This document shows, piece by piece, positions 33,302 to 42,861 of a stretch of DNA of 64,000 bases. Source of the stretch: Planctomycetia bacterium (GTDB lineage Bacteria > Planctomycetota > Planctomycetia > Pirellulales > UBA1268); contig BJHK01000002.1 of NCBI GenBank assembly GCA_014192425.1, positions 112,147 through 176,146 on the forward strand, given 5' to 3'. The position numbers were made by a program, and so were the translations under genes. Numbering within the stretch: the first letter of the stretch is position 1; every line of letters begins with the position of its first letter. Under the pieces are notes generated by a model. That model searched no databases and was not told the DNA's origin. It saw nothing but the letters and a program-made list of their open reading frames with translations.

Positions 33302-33507
33302 GCCCGATCCGATGGTTCAGCAGGATCGTTTGGGGCGCGAGGATCAAGTGGGCGCCGTATGACAAGGGCGACGTCTTCCGGGCATCGCCCGATGAGCTGC
33401 CCGCGATCGACATTCACAGCCTCTGAGCGGTGCCGGACGCGACCCCGGCCCAAGGCCCGCGGCGGATTGGTCGGCCCGGCATGATTCCCACCTTCGCGGG
33501 GACCGCA

Positions 33508-36500
33508 TCACATCCCCACGGGCTCGAACTGCACCGCCGACCCAGCCGGCTTGCGAAGCTCGACCCGGATGGCCGGTTCGGAGCCGGCGGCCGGTGCATC
33601 CTGCGCGGCGGGGACCTGCACGCGCACCTGCACCTCGTGCCGGCCGGAAGAAACCGTGACCGGCACCTCCGCACGCGGGCCGACGACCTCCAGCGGCCGG
33701 CCGTCGAGAAACCAGCGGGCATCGGCCGGCCCCGCCACCGCGAGCAGGAGCGGGCCGGCCTGCGTGACGGCGATCTCCCCGCGCAGCACGACCGCCGCTG
33801 GCAGTGCAGGCCGCGAGGAGGCGGCACCGTTGTCGCCGGGCCCGCGGACCGCAGCCGCCGCCTCGGCAACGGGCAGCGACCCGTCGTGGTAGGCAAGGAT
33901 CGTCGCCGCTGCAGCGGCGGGTGGTTTGTCCGGAGGACTCTGGGCCGCGGTGGCGCCATCGGCCGCAGCCACCAGCCAGCGCTGGATCGTCGGCGCCGCG
34001 GGCAACGCATAGCGGCCCGGCCGGCCGAGCTCGGCGAGGAATTTCACGAGGTCGAGGAGTTCATCGCGCGTCAGCAACCGTGTCAGCCCCTGCGGCATCA
34101 GCGAGCGGCCCTCGGCCTCCTCCTCGATCTCCTCCACCGGGATCGTGATCAGCCGGCCGGTCGCGTCGCGCAGGTTCAACCGCTCGGCGTTGCGATCCAC
34201 GACGATGCCGGTGAACGCCTCCCCCTGCGCGGTGACGATGACGCGGGTGATGTACTGCTCCTTGATCGCCGCGTCCGGATCGAGCACGGCCGCGGCGAGA
34301 TACTCGACCGGGGAGATCGACCCGATCGTCGTCAACTCCGGCCCGATGACGCCCCCGGCCCGGTTGATCGCGTGGCAGGTGGTGCACTTGAGCTCGGCAC
34401 GGCGGAAGACCCGCTCGCCGCGGACCGCATCGCCCAGGCCGGCCGCGTCGGCGGCGATGCGCCGAATCTCATCGGCTGACGGCGGCCCGGCCGCGGCCGC
34501 CACGCCGGCAGCGGCAGCGAGCACGCCGGTGAGTTCCGCGTCGGAACGGCCGGCCCCGTCGAGGTGCCGCAGCGCCAGCTTCGCCGTGTCGGCGTTCAGC
34601 GGCCGCTGCGCCAGCTTCGCTCCAAGCAGCGCTGGCCCCTTCTTCAACTGCAGGAAGGCGTCGAGCACATCCCCGATCCGGTCGCCCGGGCCGGCCTCGG
34701 AGAGTGTTCCGGCCGCCGCGCCCGCCGCCGACTCCGGAGCCACCTTCGCGTAGGCCGCCACCGCCTGCAGCCGGACCCGCATCGAGGGCGCCTCGCGGCC
34801 GGTCAGTTCCTTGAGCAGGTCGCGGGCCGCCGGATCGTCGAGGGCCGCGAGGTCGCCGGCCGCGCCGCGGATCGACTCGTCGTCGGCCCGCGGATCGAGG
34901 AGCACCCGGCGCAGGTTGGCCGTGACCGAGGCTACCTGCCAGATCGCCCCCAGCCGGCGCAGGCCGCGCTCCAGCCGCTGGTCGGCCCCTGCCGCGGCGC
35001 TGTCGAGCAGCCGCTCGAGCGCCGGCCCCTCGCCCGCAGGTCGCAGCTTGCGGGTGGTCGCCGCATCGACGAGCGATTCCACGATCGTCCCCTTGAGATC
35101 GGCCGGCTGGTCGCCCGCGGCGAGGAACGTCTCGAACACGAAGGCCAGGTCGGCCGCGTGGCCATGCTGGCAGATGAGTTCGACCGCGAACGGCACCTGC
35201 TGCTGCGGCACCTGCCCCGCTCGCAGCCGATCGACGAGCGGCTTCACCGACAGCGAGGGGGCCGCCGGATCGGGATGCCCGCCGGGCACCGGCGCTGGTA
35301 CGGTCGTTGTGGCCGCAGTCATCGCGGCACGGATGCGATCATCGAGCGTCGCCCACGTCTCGCGCACGACGTACCGCAGATGCTCGTCGAGCGGCTGCGT
35401 GACCGCATCGGCGGCGATCTCGAGCGCCCGCGGGGCGTCCGCGCCGCGGAAGAAACTCGCCGCCCGCACCGTCTCCAGGCGAACCCGCGGATGCTCGTCG
35501 CGGACGGCCTTGCCCAGCCGGTCGAGCGGGTCGGCGAGCCGGTCGCGCCACAGGCCGAGCACCCGCACCGCCGCCGCCCGGGCCCGCGGCTCGGGCGAGG
35601 CGAGCACCCGGTCGAGCAGCCGCGCGTCGACGTCGTCGTGCTGCTGCCGCAGCCAGAGCATCTCCAGCCGCTGGTGCTCGCCGTCGGCGGCATCGGCTCC
35701 GAGAGCGGCGAGCCGCGCGTCGGCGGCCGCGCGAACCGCGGCCGCGTCCCGGCTGCGAAGCTCCATCCGCACGCGGCTGCAAGTGCGGTCGTCGGGCGCC
35801 GCGCAGAGCAGGTCGATCAGTTCCGAGGTCGGCCGGCCGACGATCCGGGCTGGCGTGACGAGCGGCCTGTGGGTCGAGTGCACCCGCCAGATCCGCCCGC
35901 GGGAACGGTCGCGGCTCGGGTCGCGGATCGAGTGCTGCATGTGGCCCACGAGGGGGTTGTACCAGTCGCAGATGTAGAGCGATCCGTCGGGGCCAAACTC
36001 CAGGTCCACCGGCCGGAAGTTCGGATCGCTGGACGAAAGCAGCGGGTCGGCCGCCTGCCCGGCCACGGCCGAGCCGTCGTCCCGCAGCCGGTAGCGGAGC
36101 ACACCCTGGAAGCCGATCACGTTGCAGAGCAGATAGTCCCCCTGCATGTCGTCGGGAAAGTTACCGCTCGACACGAGCTCGCAGGCCGCCGTCGGTCGCC
36201 ACTGCTTGGGGAACAACTGCGGCGCGGTGCCGTGCTTGCGCGGATAGTCGACGTCGCCCGAGATCGTGGCCCCGAAGTAGTTGAACCCCGGCGAGGCGTC
36301 GGCGACGTAACTCTGCCCCCAGCGGTCGAAGACGTGCCCCCACGGATTGGCGAACCGGTAGGAGACGAAGACGCCGAGCCGGCCGGTCCGCGGCTCGTAG
36401 CGGAAGACGCCGCCATCCGCCAGCCGCACCGGCCCGTAGGGGGTCTCGACCTGCGAATAGAGGAACGTCCCCTCCTGCATGTAGAGTCCGCCCCCCTGGT

Positions 36501-38025
36501 CCCAGGCGAAGGCGGAGATCGCATGGTGGCTGTCGGCGGAGTCGAAGCCGTGGAGGATCAGGTCGCGACGGTCAGCCCGATCGTCGCCGTCGCTGTCGCG
36601 GAGGAACATCAGGTTCGGCTGCTGGGCGACGTAGGCCCCGCCGTCGCCGAGCTCCAGCCCAGTCGGCAGCGAGAGGCCGGCGGCGAACACGGTCCGCTTG
36701 TCGGCCCGGCCGTCGCCGTCGGTGTCCTCGAGGATCAGGACCTTGTCGTCGGACGGCTCCCCCGGGAGGAGCTGCGGATAGGAGGGCATCGTGCAGACCC
36801 AGAGCCGGCCGCGGGCATCGAAGGCGATCTGCACCGGCTTGGCCAGTTCGGGGAACTCGACCTCGGAGGCGAACAGGCTGACCGCGAACCCGTCGGCCAC
36901 CTGCATGAGCGCCCGCGATTCCTCCGGCGTCGTCGGCGGGATCGGCGTGGTGACGTTGGTGGGGATCACCGGCAGCGTGCCGGCCTCCCGGTCGTCGACC
37001 GCGGCCGGCACGGGCCGCCCCTGGGCGATGGTCCAGATTCGCCGGTCGCGCAGGGCCGTCATCGCCCGCAGCTTGGCGAACTCCGGCGGGAAGTTGACGC
37101 TCCCGAACGGGTTGCGCCGGCCGCCGTAGATGTAGCAGCCGTTCACCGCCCGCAGGTCGTGGAAGAACGTCGTATTTTTGTCGTTCACCGCCGCGCGGAG
37201 CGGCTCGAGGGAGTCGCGCCAGGTGGCCGGAACGGCGCCGATCCGCGGCGGGCCGGCGGCGGCGGGCGCCGCGAACAGCGCCCGGTCGAGCAGTTCGGCC
37301 ACCTGCCGATCCCCCCATTCGTCGAGGTGGACGCCGTTGAACGTCCACGGCCGGGCGGCCTCCGCCATGCCGCGCCGCGATGGCGTGAAGAGATCGACGA
37401 ACCGCACGCCATGGGTGGCGGCAACCTCGCGCATCGCGGCCGTGTACCGCTCGAGGTCGGGGTTGGTGCGGGAGCCGTCGGGGAGGAAGCGGCTCTTCAG
37501 ATTCTCGTGGGCGATCGGCGAGCAGAGGACCACGGTCGGCGGCCGCGTGCCATTGAACGGCGTGGTCGTGACCTCGCCGAGCCAGCGGTCGAGGTCGGCC
37601 CGGAACCGCGGCAGGCCCGCCGCGCCGGCGAACGACTCGTTGAAGCCGAACATCGCCACGAGGACGTCCGGACGATGGTCGGCGAGCGTGTGGCCGTGGG
37701 CGGCGAAATTCTGCGATCGGGGGCGCAGGTCGACCTCGTCCGCCGACCAGCCGAGGTTGCGGACGACGAGTTCGTGCCGCGGGAAGCGGTCGTGGAGGAG
37801 CGTCTCCCAGTGACCGAAGTATTGCATCCGCTCCGCGAGCGTGTTGCCGACGATCACGACCCGGGCGTGCGGCTCGATCTGCAAGGGCCCCGACGGCTCC
37901 GCCGCCGCACATGACAGCGGGACGACCAGGGCGATCGCCGCCGCGACCAAGGCCGCCGACAGGCGCGGCCGCGCGGTGGATGACGACCCGCTGGCAATGG
38001 AAAACGACCGCGATGTTCCGTTCAT
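33508..38025 (-). CDS. Giant secreted SGNH hydrolase + PVC-type dehydrogenase + cytochrome c fusion
   Basis: A 1505-residue protein with a signal peptide (LVAAAIALVVPLSCAAA). Residues about 50-270 are SGNH/GDSL-like (VVIVGNTLAERMQYFG, later NGVHLDEWGDRQ). Residues about 390-760 are the PVC-type beta-propeller (VADGFAVSLFA, DTDGDGRADKRTVFA, FGPDGSLYICDWYNPLVGH). HEAT-like helices follow. At about 1211 a single heme site CTTCH, with Met ligand in EGRSLMPQGLT, forms a cytochrome c domain. It probably oxidises a sugar or related substrate in the periplasm. ATG 38025 lies just after the trpC stop. Confidence 0.88.
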   Translation of the reverse strand: MNGTSRSFSIASGSSSTARPRLSAALVAAAIALVVPLSCAAAEPSGPLQIEPHARVVIVGNTLAERMQYFGHWETLLHDRFPRHELVVRNLGWSADEVDLRPRSQNFAAHGHTLADHRPDVLVAMFGFNESFAGAAGLPRFRADLDRWLGEVTTTPFNGTRPPTVVLCSPIAHENLKSRFLPDGSRTNPDLERYTAAMREVAATHGVRFVDLFTPSRRGMAEAARPWTFNGVHLDEWGDRQVAELLDRALFAAPAAAGPPRIGAVPATWRDSLEPLRAAVNDKNTTFFHDLRAVNGCYIYGGRRNPFGSVNFPPEFAKLRAMTALRDRRIWTIAQGRPVPAAVDDREAGTLPVIPTNVTTPIPPTTPEESRALMQVADGFAVSLFASEVEFPELAKPVQIAFDARGRLWVCTMPSYPQLLPGEPSDDKVLILEDTDGDGRADKRTVFAAGLSLPTGLELGDGGAYVAQQPNLMFLRDSDGDDRADRRDLILHGFDSADSHHAISAFAWDQGGGLYMQEGTFLYSQVETPYGPVRLADGGVFRYEPRTGRLGVFVSYRFANPWGHVFDRWGQSYVADASPGFNYFGATISGDVDYPRKHGTAPQLFPKQWRPTAACELVSSGNFPDDMQGDYLLCNVIGFQGVLRYRLRDDGSAVAGQAADPLLSSSDPNFRPVDLEFGPDGSLYICDWYNPLVGHMQHSIRDPSRDRSRGRIWRVHSTHRPLVTPARIVGRPTSELIDLLCAAPDDRTCSRVRMELRSRDAAAVRAAADARLAALGADAADGEHQRLEMLWLRQQHDDVDARLLDRVLASPEPRARAAAVRVLGLWRDRLADPLDRLGKAVRDEHPRVRLETVRAASFFRGADAPRALEIAADAVTQPLDEHLRYVVRETWATLDDRIRAAMTAATTTVPAPVPGGHPDPAAPSLSVKPLVDRLRAGQVPQQQVPFAVELICQHGHAADLAFVFETFLAAGDQPADLKGTIVESLVDAATTRKLRPAGEGPALERLLDSAAAGADQRLERGLRRLGAIWQVASVTANLRRVLLDPRADDESIRGAAGDLAALDDPAARDLLKELTGREAPSMRVRLQAVAAYAKVAPESAAGAAAGTLSEAGPGDRIGDVLDAFLQLKKGPALLGAKLAQRPLNADTAKLALRHLDGAGRSDAELTGVLAAAAGVAAAAGPPSADEIRRIAADAAGLGDAVRGERVFRRAELKCTTCHAINRAGGVIGPELTTIGSISPVEYLAAAVLDPDAAIKEQYITRVIVTAQGEAFTGIVVDRNAERLNLRDATGRLITIPVEEIEEEAEGRSLMPQGLTRLLTRDELLDLVKFLAELGRPGRYALPAAPTIQRWLVAAADGATAAQSPPDKPPAAAAATILAYHDGSLPVAEAAAAVRGPGDNGAASSRPALPAAVVLRGEIAVTQAGPLLLAVAGPADARWFLDGRPLEVVGPRAEVPVTVSSGRHEVQVRVQVPAAQDAPAAGSEPAIRVELRKPAGSAVQFEPVGM

Positions 38026-38030
38026 GATGC

Positions 38031-38807
38031 TCACGCCCCCAGGAGTGCCGCCGCAGCCCGACCCGGATCGGGCTGCACGAGGAGCGACTCCCCGACCAGC
38101 AGCGCGTCGACCCCGGCCGCCGCCAACCGCTCCACGTCGGCCCGCGTGCGGATGCCGCTCTCCGCCACGAGCAGCACGTCGTCCGGCACCTGCTCGCGCA
38201 GCCGGAGGACGTGGCCGAGATCGGTTTTCATCGTGCGCAGGTCGCGGTTGTTGACGCCGACGAGCGTGGCCCCGAGGTCGAGGACGCGCGGCAGGTTGGC
38301 GGCGTCGTGGAGTTCCACGAGCGGCGTCATGCCGAGGTCGAGGACGGCACGGTACAGGCTGCGCAGCCGGCAGTCGTCGAGGCACTCGGCGATGAGCAGC
38401 ACGGCGTCGGCACCGTGGGCCCGGGCCTCCGCCACCTGGTAGGCGTCGACGACGAACTCCTTCCGCAGCACCGGCAGCGGCACGGCGATCCGCGCCGACT
38501 CGAGGTCGACGAGGCTGCCGCCGAAGCCGGGGCCGTCGGTGAGGATCGACAGGCAGGCGGCGCCGGCCGCGGCGTAGCCGCGGACCACCTCCTCGACGGT
38601 CGCGCCGGGGCGGATCTCGCCGGCTGACGGGCTGCGCCGCTTGAACTCGGCGATCAGCCTCGTGCCCGGTGCCGAGACGGCCGCGAAGAAGTCGCGGACC
38701 GGCGGCGCGGTGGCCAGCCGTCCCTCGAGCGCAGCCGTCGGCACCCGCTGCCGGGCGGCCTCGACCTCGCGGCGCTTGCGGACGACGATCTCGTCGAGAA
38801 TGGTCAC
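38031..38807 (-). CDS. trpC: Indole-3-glycerol phosphate synthase
   Basis: A 258-residue TIM barrel. It has the N-terminal KRREVEAARQRVP, catalytic-type LIAEFKRRSPSAGEIRP, LPVLRKEFVVDAYQV, LVGVNNRDLRTMKTDL and LLVAESGIRTRADVERL. It makes indole-3-glycerol phosphate in tryptophan synthesis. No other trp gene is nearby, which is common in planctomycetes. Its stop lies five bases before the start of the giant PVC gene. Confidence 0.95.
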   Translation of the reverse strand: MTILDEIVVRKRREVEAARQRVPTAALEGRLATAPPVRDFFAAVSAPGTRLIAEFKRRSPSAGEIRPGATVEEVVRGYAAAGAACLSILTDGPGFGGSLVDLESARIAVPLPVLRKEFVVDAYQVAEARAHGADAVLLIAECLDDCRLRSLYRAVLDLGMTPLVELHDAANLPRVLDLGATLVGVNNRDLRTMKTDLGHVLRLREQVPDDVLLVAESGIRTRADVERLAAAGVDALLVGESLLVQPDPGRAAAALLGA

Positions 38808-39043
38808 GGCGGGCTTCCGGAGGCCGACACACTATACCCCGCGCGCGACGCGCCGGCCGCCGGCGGCCGGCGGCCGCGGGCCGGTCGTGACGGCTGCGCT
38901 GATCCCGCGGCCAGATCGGGCATGCACCCCGCCGGTCGGGCGGTCTCGGTGCCCCGCGTGCCGGCCGCACGGCGCCCGATCGCGAACTACGGTTCCCTCG
39001 CCGGTGGGATGTCGTGGCCCATCGAGAACGTGGTGGAGGCGGG

Positions 39044-39136
39044 ATGTTCGACGCGTTGGCAGCCGCGCTGATCGCGGCCTGGTTCGTGGCCGGCACGTGG
39101 CTCGTGATCGGCTCGGTCGTCGGCCGCCGATCGTAG
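39044..39136 (+). CDS. 30-residue membrane microprotein
   Basis: ATG 39044 is preceded by GGAGG four bases away. The product begins MFDALAAALIAAWFVAG and continues through TWLVIGSVVGRRS: one hydrophobic helix followed by a basic end, a type I-like orientation. It sits divergent to trpC in a spacer otherwise holding only a GC-rich palindromic stretch (about 38848-38885). No homologue is recognised. Confidence 0.45.
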   Translation: MFDALAAALIAAWFVAGTWLVIGSVVGRRS

Positions 39137-39222
39137 CGACCCCGGTTCGGAGCCGGGATTTCGCGATTGGGCGGACCGCCCCGGGCTGGTACCCTCCCCA
39201 CCCCGCTTCGGAGGCCCGGCCC

Positions 39223-40074
39223 ATGATCTGCCCGCATGCATGGCGAATCGTGCATCTTGTCTGCGCCTGCGTCCTCGCCCTCGGCGGTCGGGCCGCGACG
39301 GCGGCGGACCGTTCCTGCACGATGCGGGTGGAGAGCGACCTGTTCGCCGATGGCGCGGACGCGCCGGTCGCCCGCAGCCTGACCCTCTTCGAGAACGGGG
39401 TCGCCTGGGACTTCCTCGAACTCTCGACGCCGGGCGAAGGCACGGCCGCCGACACGCCGACGCTGCAGCTCGCCGAGATCGTCCTGCACGATCCGGCCCG
39501 GCAGCGGGTCGTGGTCATCGATCCGCAGCGCGACGTGAAGACGCAGGTCGAGACGCTGCGGCTGGAGCGACTCAGCGTGTCGTTGGCCCGTTGGGCCCGC
39601 AACGCCGACGACCGGCTCGTGCGCTGGGCCGGCGGCCCGGACTTCGACGCCGGACTCACCGAGAAGACGGACGAGCTGGAACTGGTCGGCCCGCGGGTCC
39701 GCTACGCCGTCGCCTACGGCGCAGCCCCGTCGCCGGAGGCCGCCGCCATGTATCGTGAGTTCGCCGACACGGCCCTCCTGCTCAAGGCGCTCCTGCACCC
39801 CGGCGGCATCCCGCCGTTTCCGCGGCTGGCCCTCAATCGTCGGCTGGAGGCGGCCGATGCGATCCCGGCGGAAGTCACGCTGGAGATCGACCCGAAACTC
39901 GCGCTCCTGCCGGGCGCGAGCCGACTGCGGTCCGTGCACCGCACGCACCCACGGCTGCTGGCGGCCGACGCCAAGCGGATCGAGGAGGCACAGACCAGGA
40001 TCGCATCGGCAGCCAGCGTGGACATCGCCACGTTCGTCGACCGCGGCCAGGACTCAGACCGCGGCCGGGACTGA
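39223..40074 (+). CDS. Secreted hypothetical protein
   Basis: A 283-residue protein with a signal peptide (IVHLVCACVLALGGRAATA). The body has ARSLTLFENGVAWDFLEL, QLAEIVLHDPARQRVVVIDP and AMYREFADTALLLKALLHP. No family is recognised. It starts at ATG 39223 after a GGAGG-like stretch. The 312 bases between this and csrA hold the csrA promoter and no gene. Confidence 0.75.
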   Translation: MICPHAWRIVHLVCACVLALGGRAATAADRSCTMRVESDLFADGADAPVARSLTLFENGVAWDFLELSTPGEGTAADTPTLQLAEIVLHDPARQRVVVIDPQRDVKTQVETLRLERLSVSLARWARNADDRLVRWAGGPDFDAGLTEKTDELELVGPRVRYAVAYGAAPSPEAAAMYREFADTALLLKALLHPGGIPPFPRLALNRRLEAADAIPAEVTLEIDPKLALLPGASRLRSVHRTHPRLLAADAKRIEEAQTRIASAASVDIATFVDRGQDSDRGRD

Positions 40075-40318
40075 CAGGCCCCGGCGCCCAGCGGTCCGGA
40101 ACTGCACCGCGGCCCGGCGCGGAGGCATGACCCGCACAGGCCGTCCGGTCGGTGCGGCTTCGCAGCCGGACAAGAAAGTCCGCCTGACCGGACGATATCT
40201 CCCTTGTCCCACGTCTTGCCTAACCGGTCATCTCGGGGCGGGTTCAGGGCGGGACGGGAGCGGGGGTCGCCGGTCCACGACGGCGGCATGCCGCGGCCAT
40301 CGGGCCGAGGCAAAGTGA

Positions 40319-40347
40319 TTGACATCTGTACATATGCCCGCTAGATT
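40319..40347 (+). promoter_or_regulatory. csrA promoter
   Basis: TTGACA at 40319-40324, a 17-base spacer, TAGATT at 40342-40347. The local sequence is AT-rich against the GC-rich background. The leader to csrA is about 33 bases. Confidence 0.7.
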
Positions 40348-40386
40348 CAGCGAATTCACTTCATCCATCAAGAACGGAGGCTCTCG

Positions 40387-40608
40387 ATGCTCGTGCTTTC
40401 AAGGAAGCAGAACGAACGGATTCGGGTGGGAGACTCGGTGGTCGTGACGGTAGTACGGGTCAGTGGCGACAAGGTGCGTATCGGGATCGAGGCGCCCTCC
40501 AACGTCCGGGTGCTGCGGGACGAACTGGAGGATGAGAGCGTGGGCACGGTGACGCTGGAGCCGACCGCGGAACTGCCGATTCCGCGGCTCTTCGGCTTCG
40601 CGGGCTGA
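40387..40608 (+). CDS. csrA: Carbon storage regulator, RNA-binding
   Basis: A 73-residue protein: MLVLSRKQNERIRVGD, then VVRVSGDKVRIGIEAPSNVRVLRDE, which is the CsrA fold with its RNA-binding first and fifth strands, plus a longer C-terminal tail (PTAELPIPRLFGFAG). It represses or stabilises mRNAs by binding GGA hairpin loops. The ribosome-binding site ACGGAGG (40374-40380) itself fits the CsrA target ANGGA, and AAGGA recurs at codons 5-7. The operon continues with the anchored hypothetical gene seven bases on. Confidence 0.95.
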   Translation: MLVLSRKQNERIRVGDSVVVTVVRVSGDKVRIGIEAPSNVRVLRDELEDESVGTVTLEPTAELPIPRLFGFAG

Positions 40609-40614
40609 CCCAGC

Positions 40615-41376
40615 GTGGCTCCCGCCGCCGCCACCGGGAATACCGCCGTCCCGGAAGCAACAGGGCCGTCGCAGTCACCATGGCGCGGGTGGCTGCGACG
40701 GCTCACGCGGCGCGATGGCCTGCGACGGCTCACGCGGCGCGGGTGGGTCGTCGGCGGCGCCGTCCTCACCGTGCTCGTCGTCACGCTCGGCCACGTGCCG
40801 CGGTTCTATCGCGGCTGTCGCCAGGGGAGCGACGCGGACGGCCGACGCCTGATCTCGAAGGTCGCCACGCTCGGCTCCGCGATCGGCCGGCCTGGCCGCT
40901 GGGGTTCTGCGCTGACCGAGGAGGAGATCAACGGGTGGCTGCGGACCGATCTCCCGCGCAACCACGCCGGCCTGCTTCCGGCTGGCGTGACGCACCCGCG
41001 GATGGCGCTGGCGAACGACGTCGTCCGCGTGGGTGCCAGGCTCGGGTGGGGCCCGGTCGCGACGGTCGCATCGGCAGACCTGAAACTCGATCCGCTCGAC
41101 GCCGGCCGGCTGCGGGCCGACGTACTCGCGGTGCGGCTGGGAGCCCTGCCGCTCCCCAGCGGCCCCGTCGTCCACGCCCTGGGCCGCTGGCTGACCACGG
41201 TCGGGCTGCCGAATGAACTGCGCCGGCTGGATGGCAGGACCGCGATTGTGGTCTACATTTCAGGGGCCGGCGAGGCGGCCGGGAAGGTCCACCGTCTCGA
41301 CGCGCTCGACGTTCGGGACGGTGAGCTGCTCTTCGCGGGCGAAACGCTCCCAGCGCCGGAGTCGCAGCGCCGCTGA
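40615..41376 (+). CDS. Membrane-anchored hypothetical protein
   Basis: A 253-residue protein from GTG 40615. It has a Pro/Ser start, a basic stretch with two near-identical nine-residue blocks (RRLTRRDGL then RRLTRRGWV), one membrane helix (VVGGAVLTVLVVTLGHV), and a periplasmic body (SALTEEEINGWLRTDLP, DGELLFAGETLPAPE). The body somewhat resembles proteins that bind lipids or polymers, but no family is named. Confidence 0.7.
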   Translation: MAPAAATGNTAVPEATGPSQSPWRGWLRRLTRRDGLRRLTRRGWVVGGAVLTVLVVTLGHVPRFYRGCRQGSDADGRRLISKVATLGSAIGRPGRWGSALTEEEINGWLRTDLPRNHAGLLPAGVTHPRMALANDVVRVGARLGWGPVATVASADLKLDPLDAGRLRADVLAVRLGALPLPSGPVVHALGRWLTTVGLPNELRRLDGRTAIVVYISGAGEAAGKVHRLDALDVRDGELLFAGETLPAPESQRR

Positions 41377-41436
41377 CCCGGCGGACAGGTCGCGGTGGTC
41401 GGGTTCGGGCACGAGGCGGACGCAGGAGGCGGCGAC

Positions 41437-42828
41437 ATGGCACGAATCAGGTTCCTCGGGGCGGCAAGCGTGGTGTCGGGATCGCGGCACCTCGTCGAGG
41501 GGGACGAGGCCCGCGTGCTCGTCGACTGCGGGCTGTTCCAGGGGGAGAAGGAGCTCCGCGAGCGGAACTGGGACCGGTTCGCCGTTCCCCCGGACTCGAT
41601 CGACGCGGTCGTGCTCACGCACGGCCACATCGACCACTCCGGCTGGCTGCCCCGGCTGGTGCGCGACGGCTTCAAGGGCACGATCTGGACCTCCCCCGCC
41701 ACCGCTGATTTGCTCGGCATCCTCCTGTACGACTCCGCCAAGTGCCAGGCGGAAGACGCTGAATACGCCAACCGCAAGGGCTACGCCAAGCACCACCCCG
41801 CCCTGCCGCTGTACGAGGAACGCGATGTCGACCGCGCCCTGCGGCTGGTCCGCAAGGTGTCGCGCGAGGAGTGGTTCGATCCGGCCGGCGGGTTCCGCTG
41901 CCGGTTCCACGAGGCGGGCCACATGCTGGGCAGCTCGTTCGTCGAGATGGAGGTGGCGACCGCCGGCAGCAGCCCGAAGCGGATCGTTTTCTCCGGCGAC
42001 GTCGGCCGGTACGATGCGCCGCTCTACAAGGACCCGATCGGCCCGCCCCCCTGCGACTACCTGCTCTGCGAGAGCACCTACGGCGACCGCGACCACACGC
42101 CGAGCCGGCCGCTCGACGAGCTCGAGAAGGTCACCAAGGAGGCAATCGCCCGCGGCGGCCTGATGCTCGTGGCCTCGTTCGCCATCGGCCGCTGCCAGCA
42201 GCTCGTCTACCTGCTGCGGACGCTGATGGCCGCCGGCCGGCTGCCCGAGGTGCCGGTGTGGGTCGATTCGCCGATGGCGGTCGACGCCATGGAGGTGTTT
42301 CGCCGGCACGGGACGGAGCACGACTTCAGCGAGGCGAAGATGCAGGGCGTCGCGGAGTCGCTCGCCAGCCCGTTCGTGCGCATGGCGAAGACGGCCAACG
42401 AGTCGAAGGCGATCAATAGCCACGACGGCCCCGGGATCGTCATCGCCTCCAGTGGCATGATGAACGGCGGTCGGATCCTCCACCATCTGTCGCGCCGGCT
42501 GCCCGACCCGAAGACGACCGTGCTCGTGGCGGGATTCCAGGCGGCTGGCACCCGCGGCCGGAGCCTCGTCGACGGCGCCCGGTTCCTCAAGATCCACGGC
42601 CGTGACATTCCTGTGAAGGCGGCCGTCCGCCGCGTCGATGCCCTCTCCGGTCACGCCGACCGCAGTGAGATCGGCCGCTGGCTCGCCGACCTACCGGCGC
42701 CGAAGCGGACGTTCCTGATCCACGGCGAGCCGCCGGCCGCCAACGGCATGGCCGAGTTCCTGCGCACGACCCGCGGCTGGACCGTGCAGGTGCCGAAGAT
42801 CGGCGACACCTTCGAGCTGGAAACCTGA
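41437..42828 (+). CDS. Beta-CASP metallo-beta-lactamase-fold RNA nuclease
   Basis: A 463-residue protein. It has the metallo-beta-lactamase motif LTHGHIDHSGWLP, metal ligands in FHEAGHMLGSSF and VFSGDVGRYDAP, the beta-CASP helicase-like cap (LVASFAIGRCQQLVYLL), and the C-terminal VDALSGHADRSEI and IHGEPPAANGM. Family members (Ysh1/CPSF73-like) cut RNA. AGGAGG lies a few bases before ATG 41437. Substrate RNA is unknown. Confidence 0.9.
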   Translation: MARIRFLGAASVVSGSRHLVEGDEARVLVDCGLFQGEKELRERNWDRFAVPPDSIDAVVLTHGHIDHSGWLPRLVRDGFKGTIWTSPATADLLGILLYDSAKCQAEDAEYANRKGYAKHHPALPLYEERDVDRALRLVRKVSREEWFDPAGGFRCRFHEAGHMLGSSFVEMEVATAGSSPKRIVFSGDVGRYDAPLYKDPIGPPPCDYLLCESTYGDRDHTPSRPLDELEKVTKEAIARGGLMLVASFAIGRCQQLVYLLRTLMAAGRLPEVPVWVDSPMAVDAMEVFRRHGTEHDFSEAKMQGVAESLASPFVRMAKTANESKAINSHDGPGIVIASSGMMNGGRILHHLSRRLPDPKTTVLVAGFQAAGTRGRSLVDGARFLKIHGRDIPVKAAVRRVDALSGHADRSEIGRWLADLPAPKRTFLIHGEPPAANGMAEFLRTTRGWTVQVPKIGDTFELET

Positions 42829-42861
42829 CCGCGCATTCCCTTCCCCACTGCGAGCCCCACC

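Noticed and set aside
33145-33426. A 93-residue frame after the transposase relic
   Set aside because: It has no recognisable motif, crosses a hairpin and a dispersed repeat, and lacks a ribosome-binding site.
34564-37914. 1116-residue plus-strand frame opposite the PVC giant gene
   Set aside because: Arg-rich, no domains, and exactly antisense to well-supported domains.
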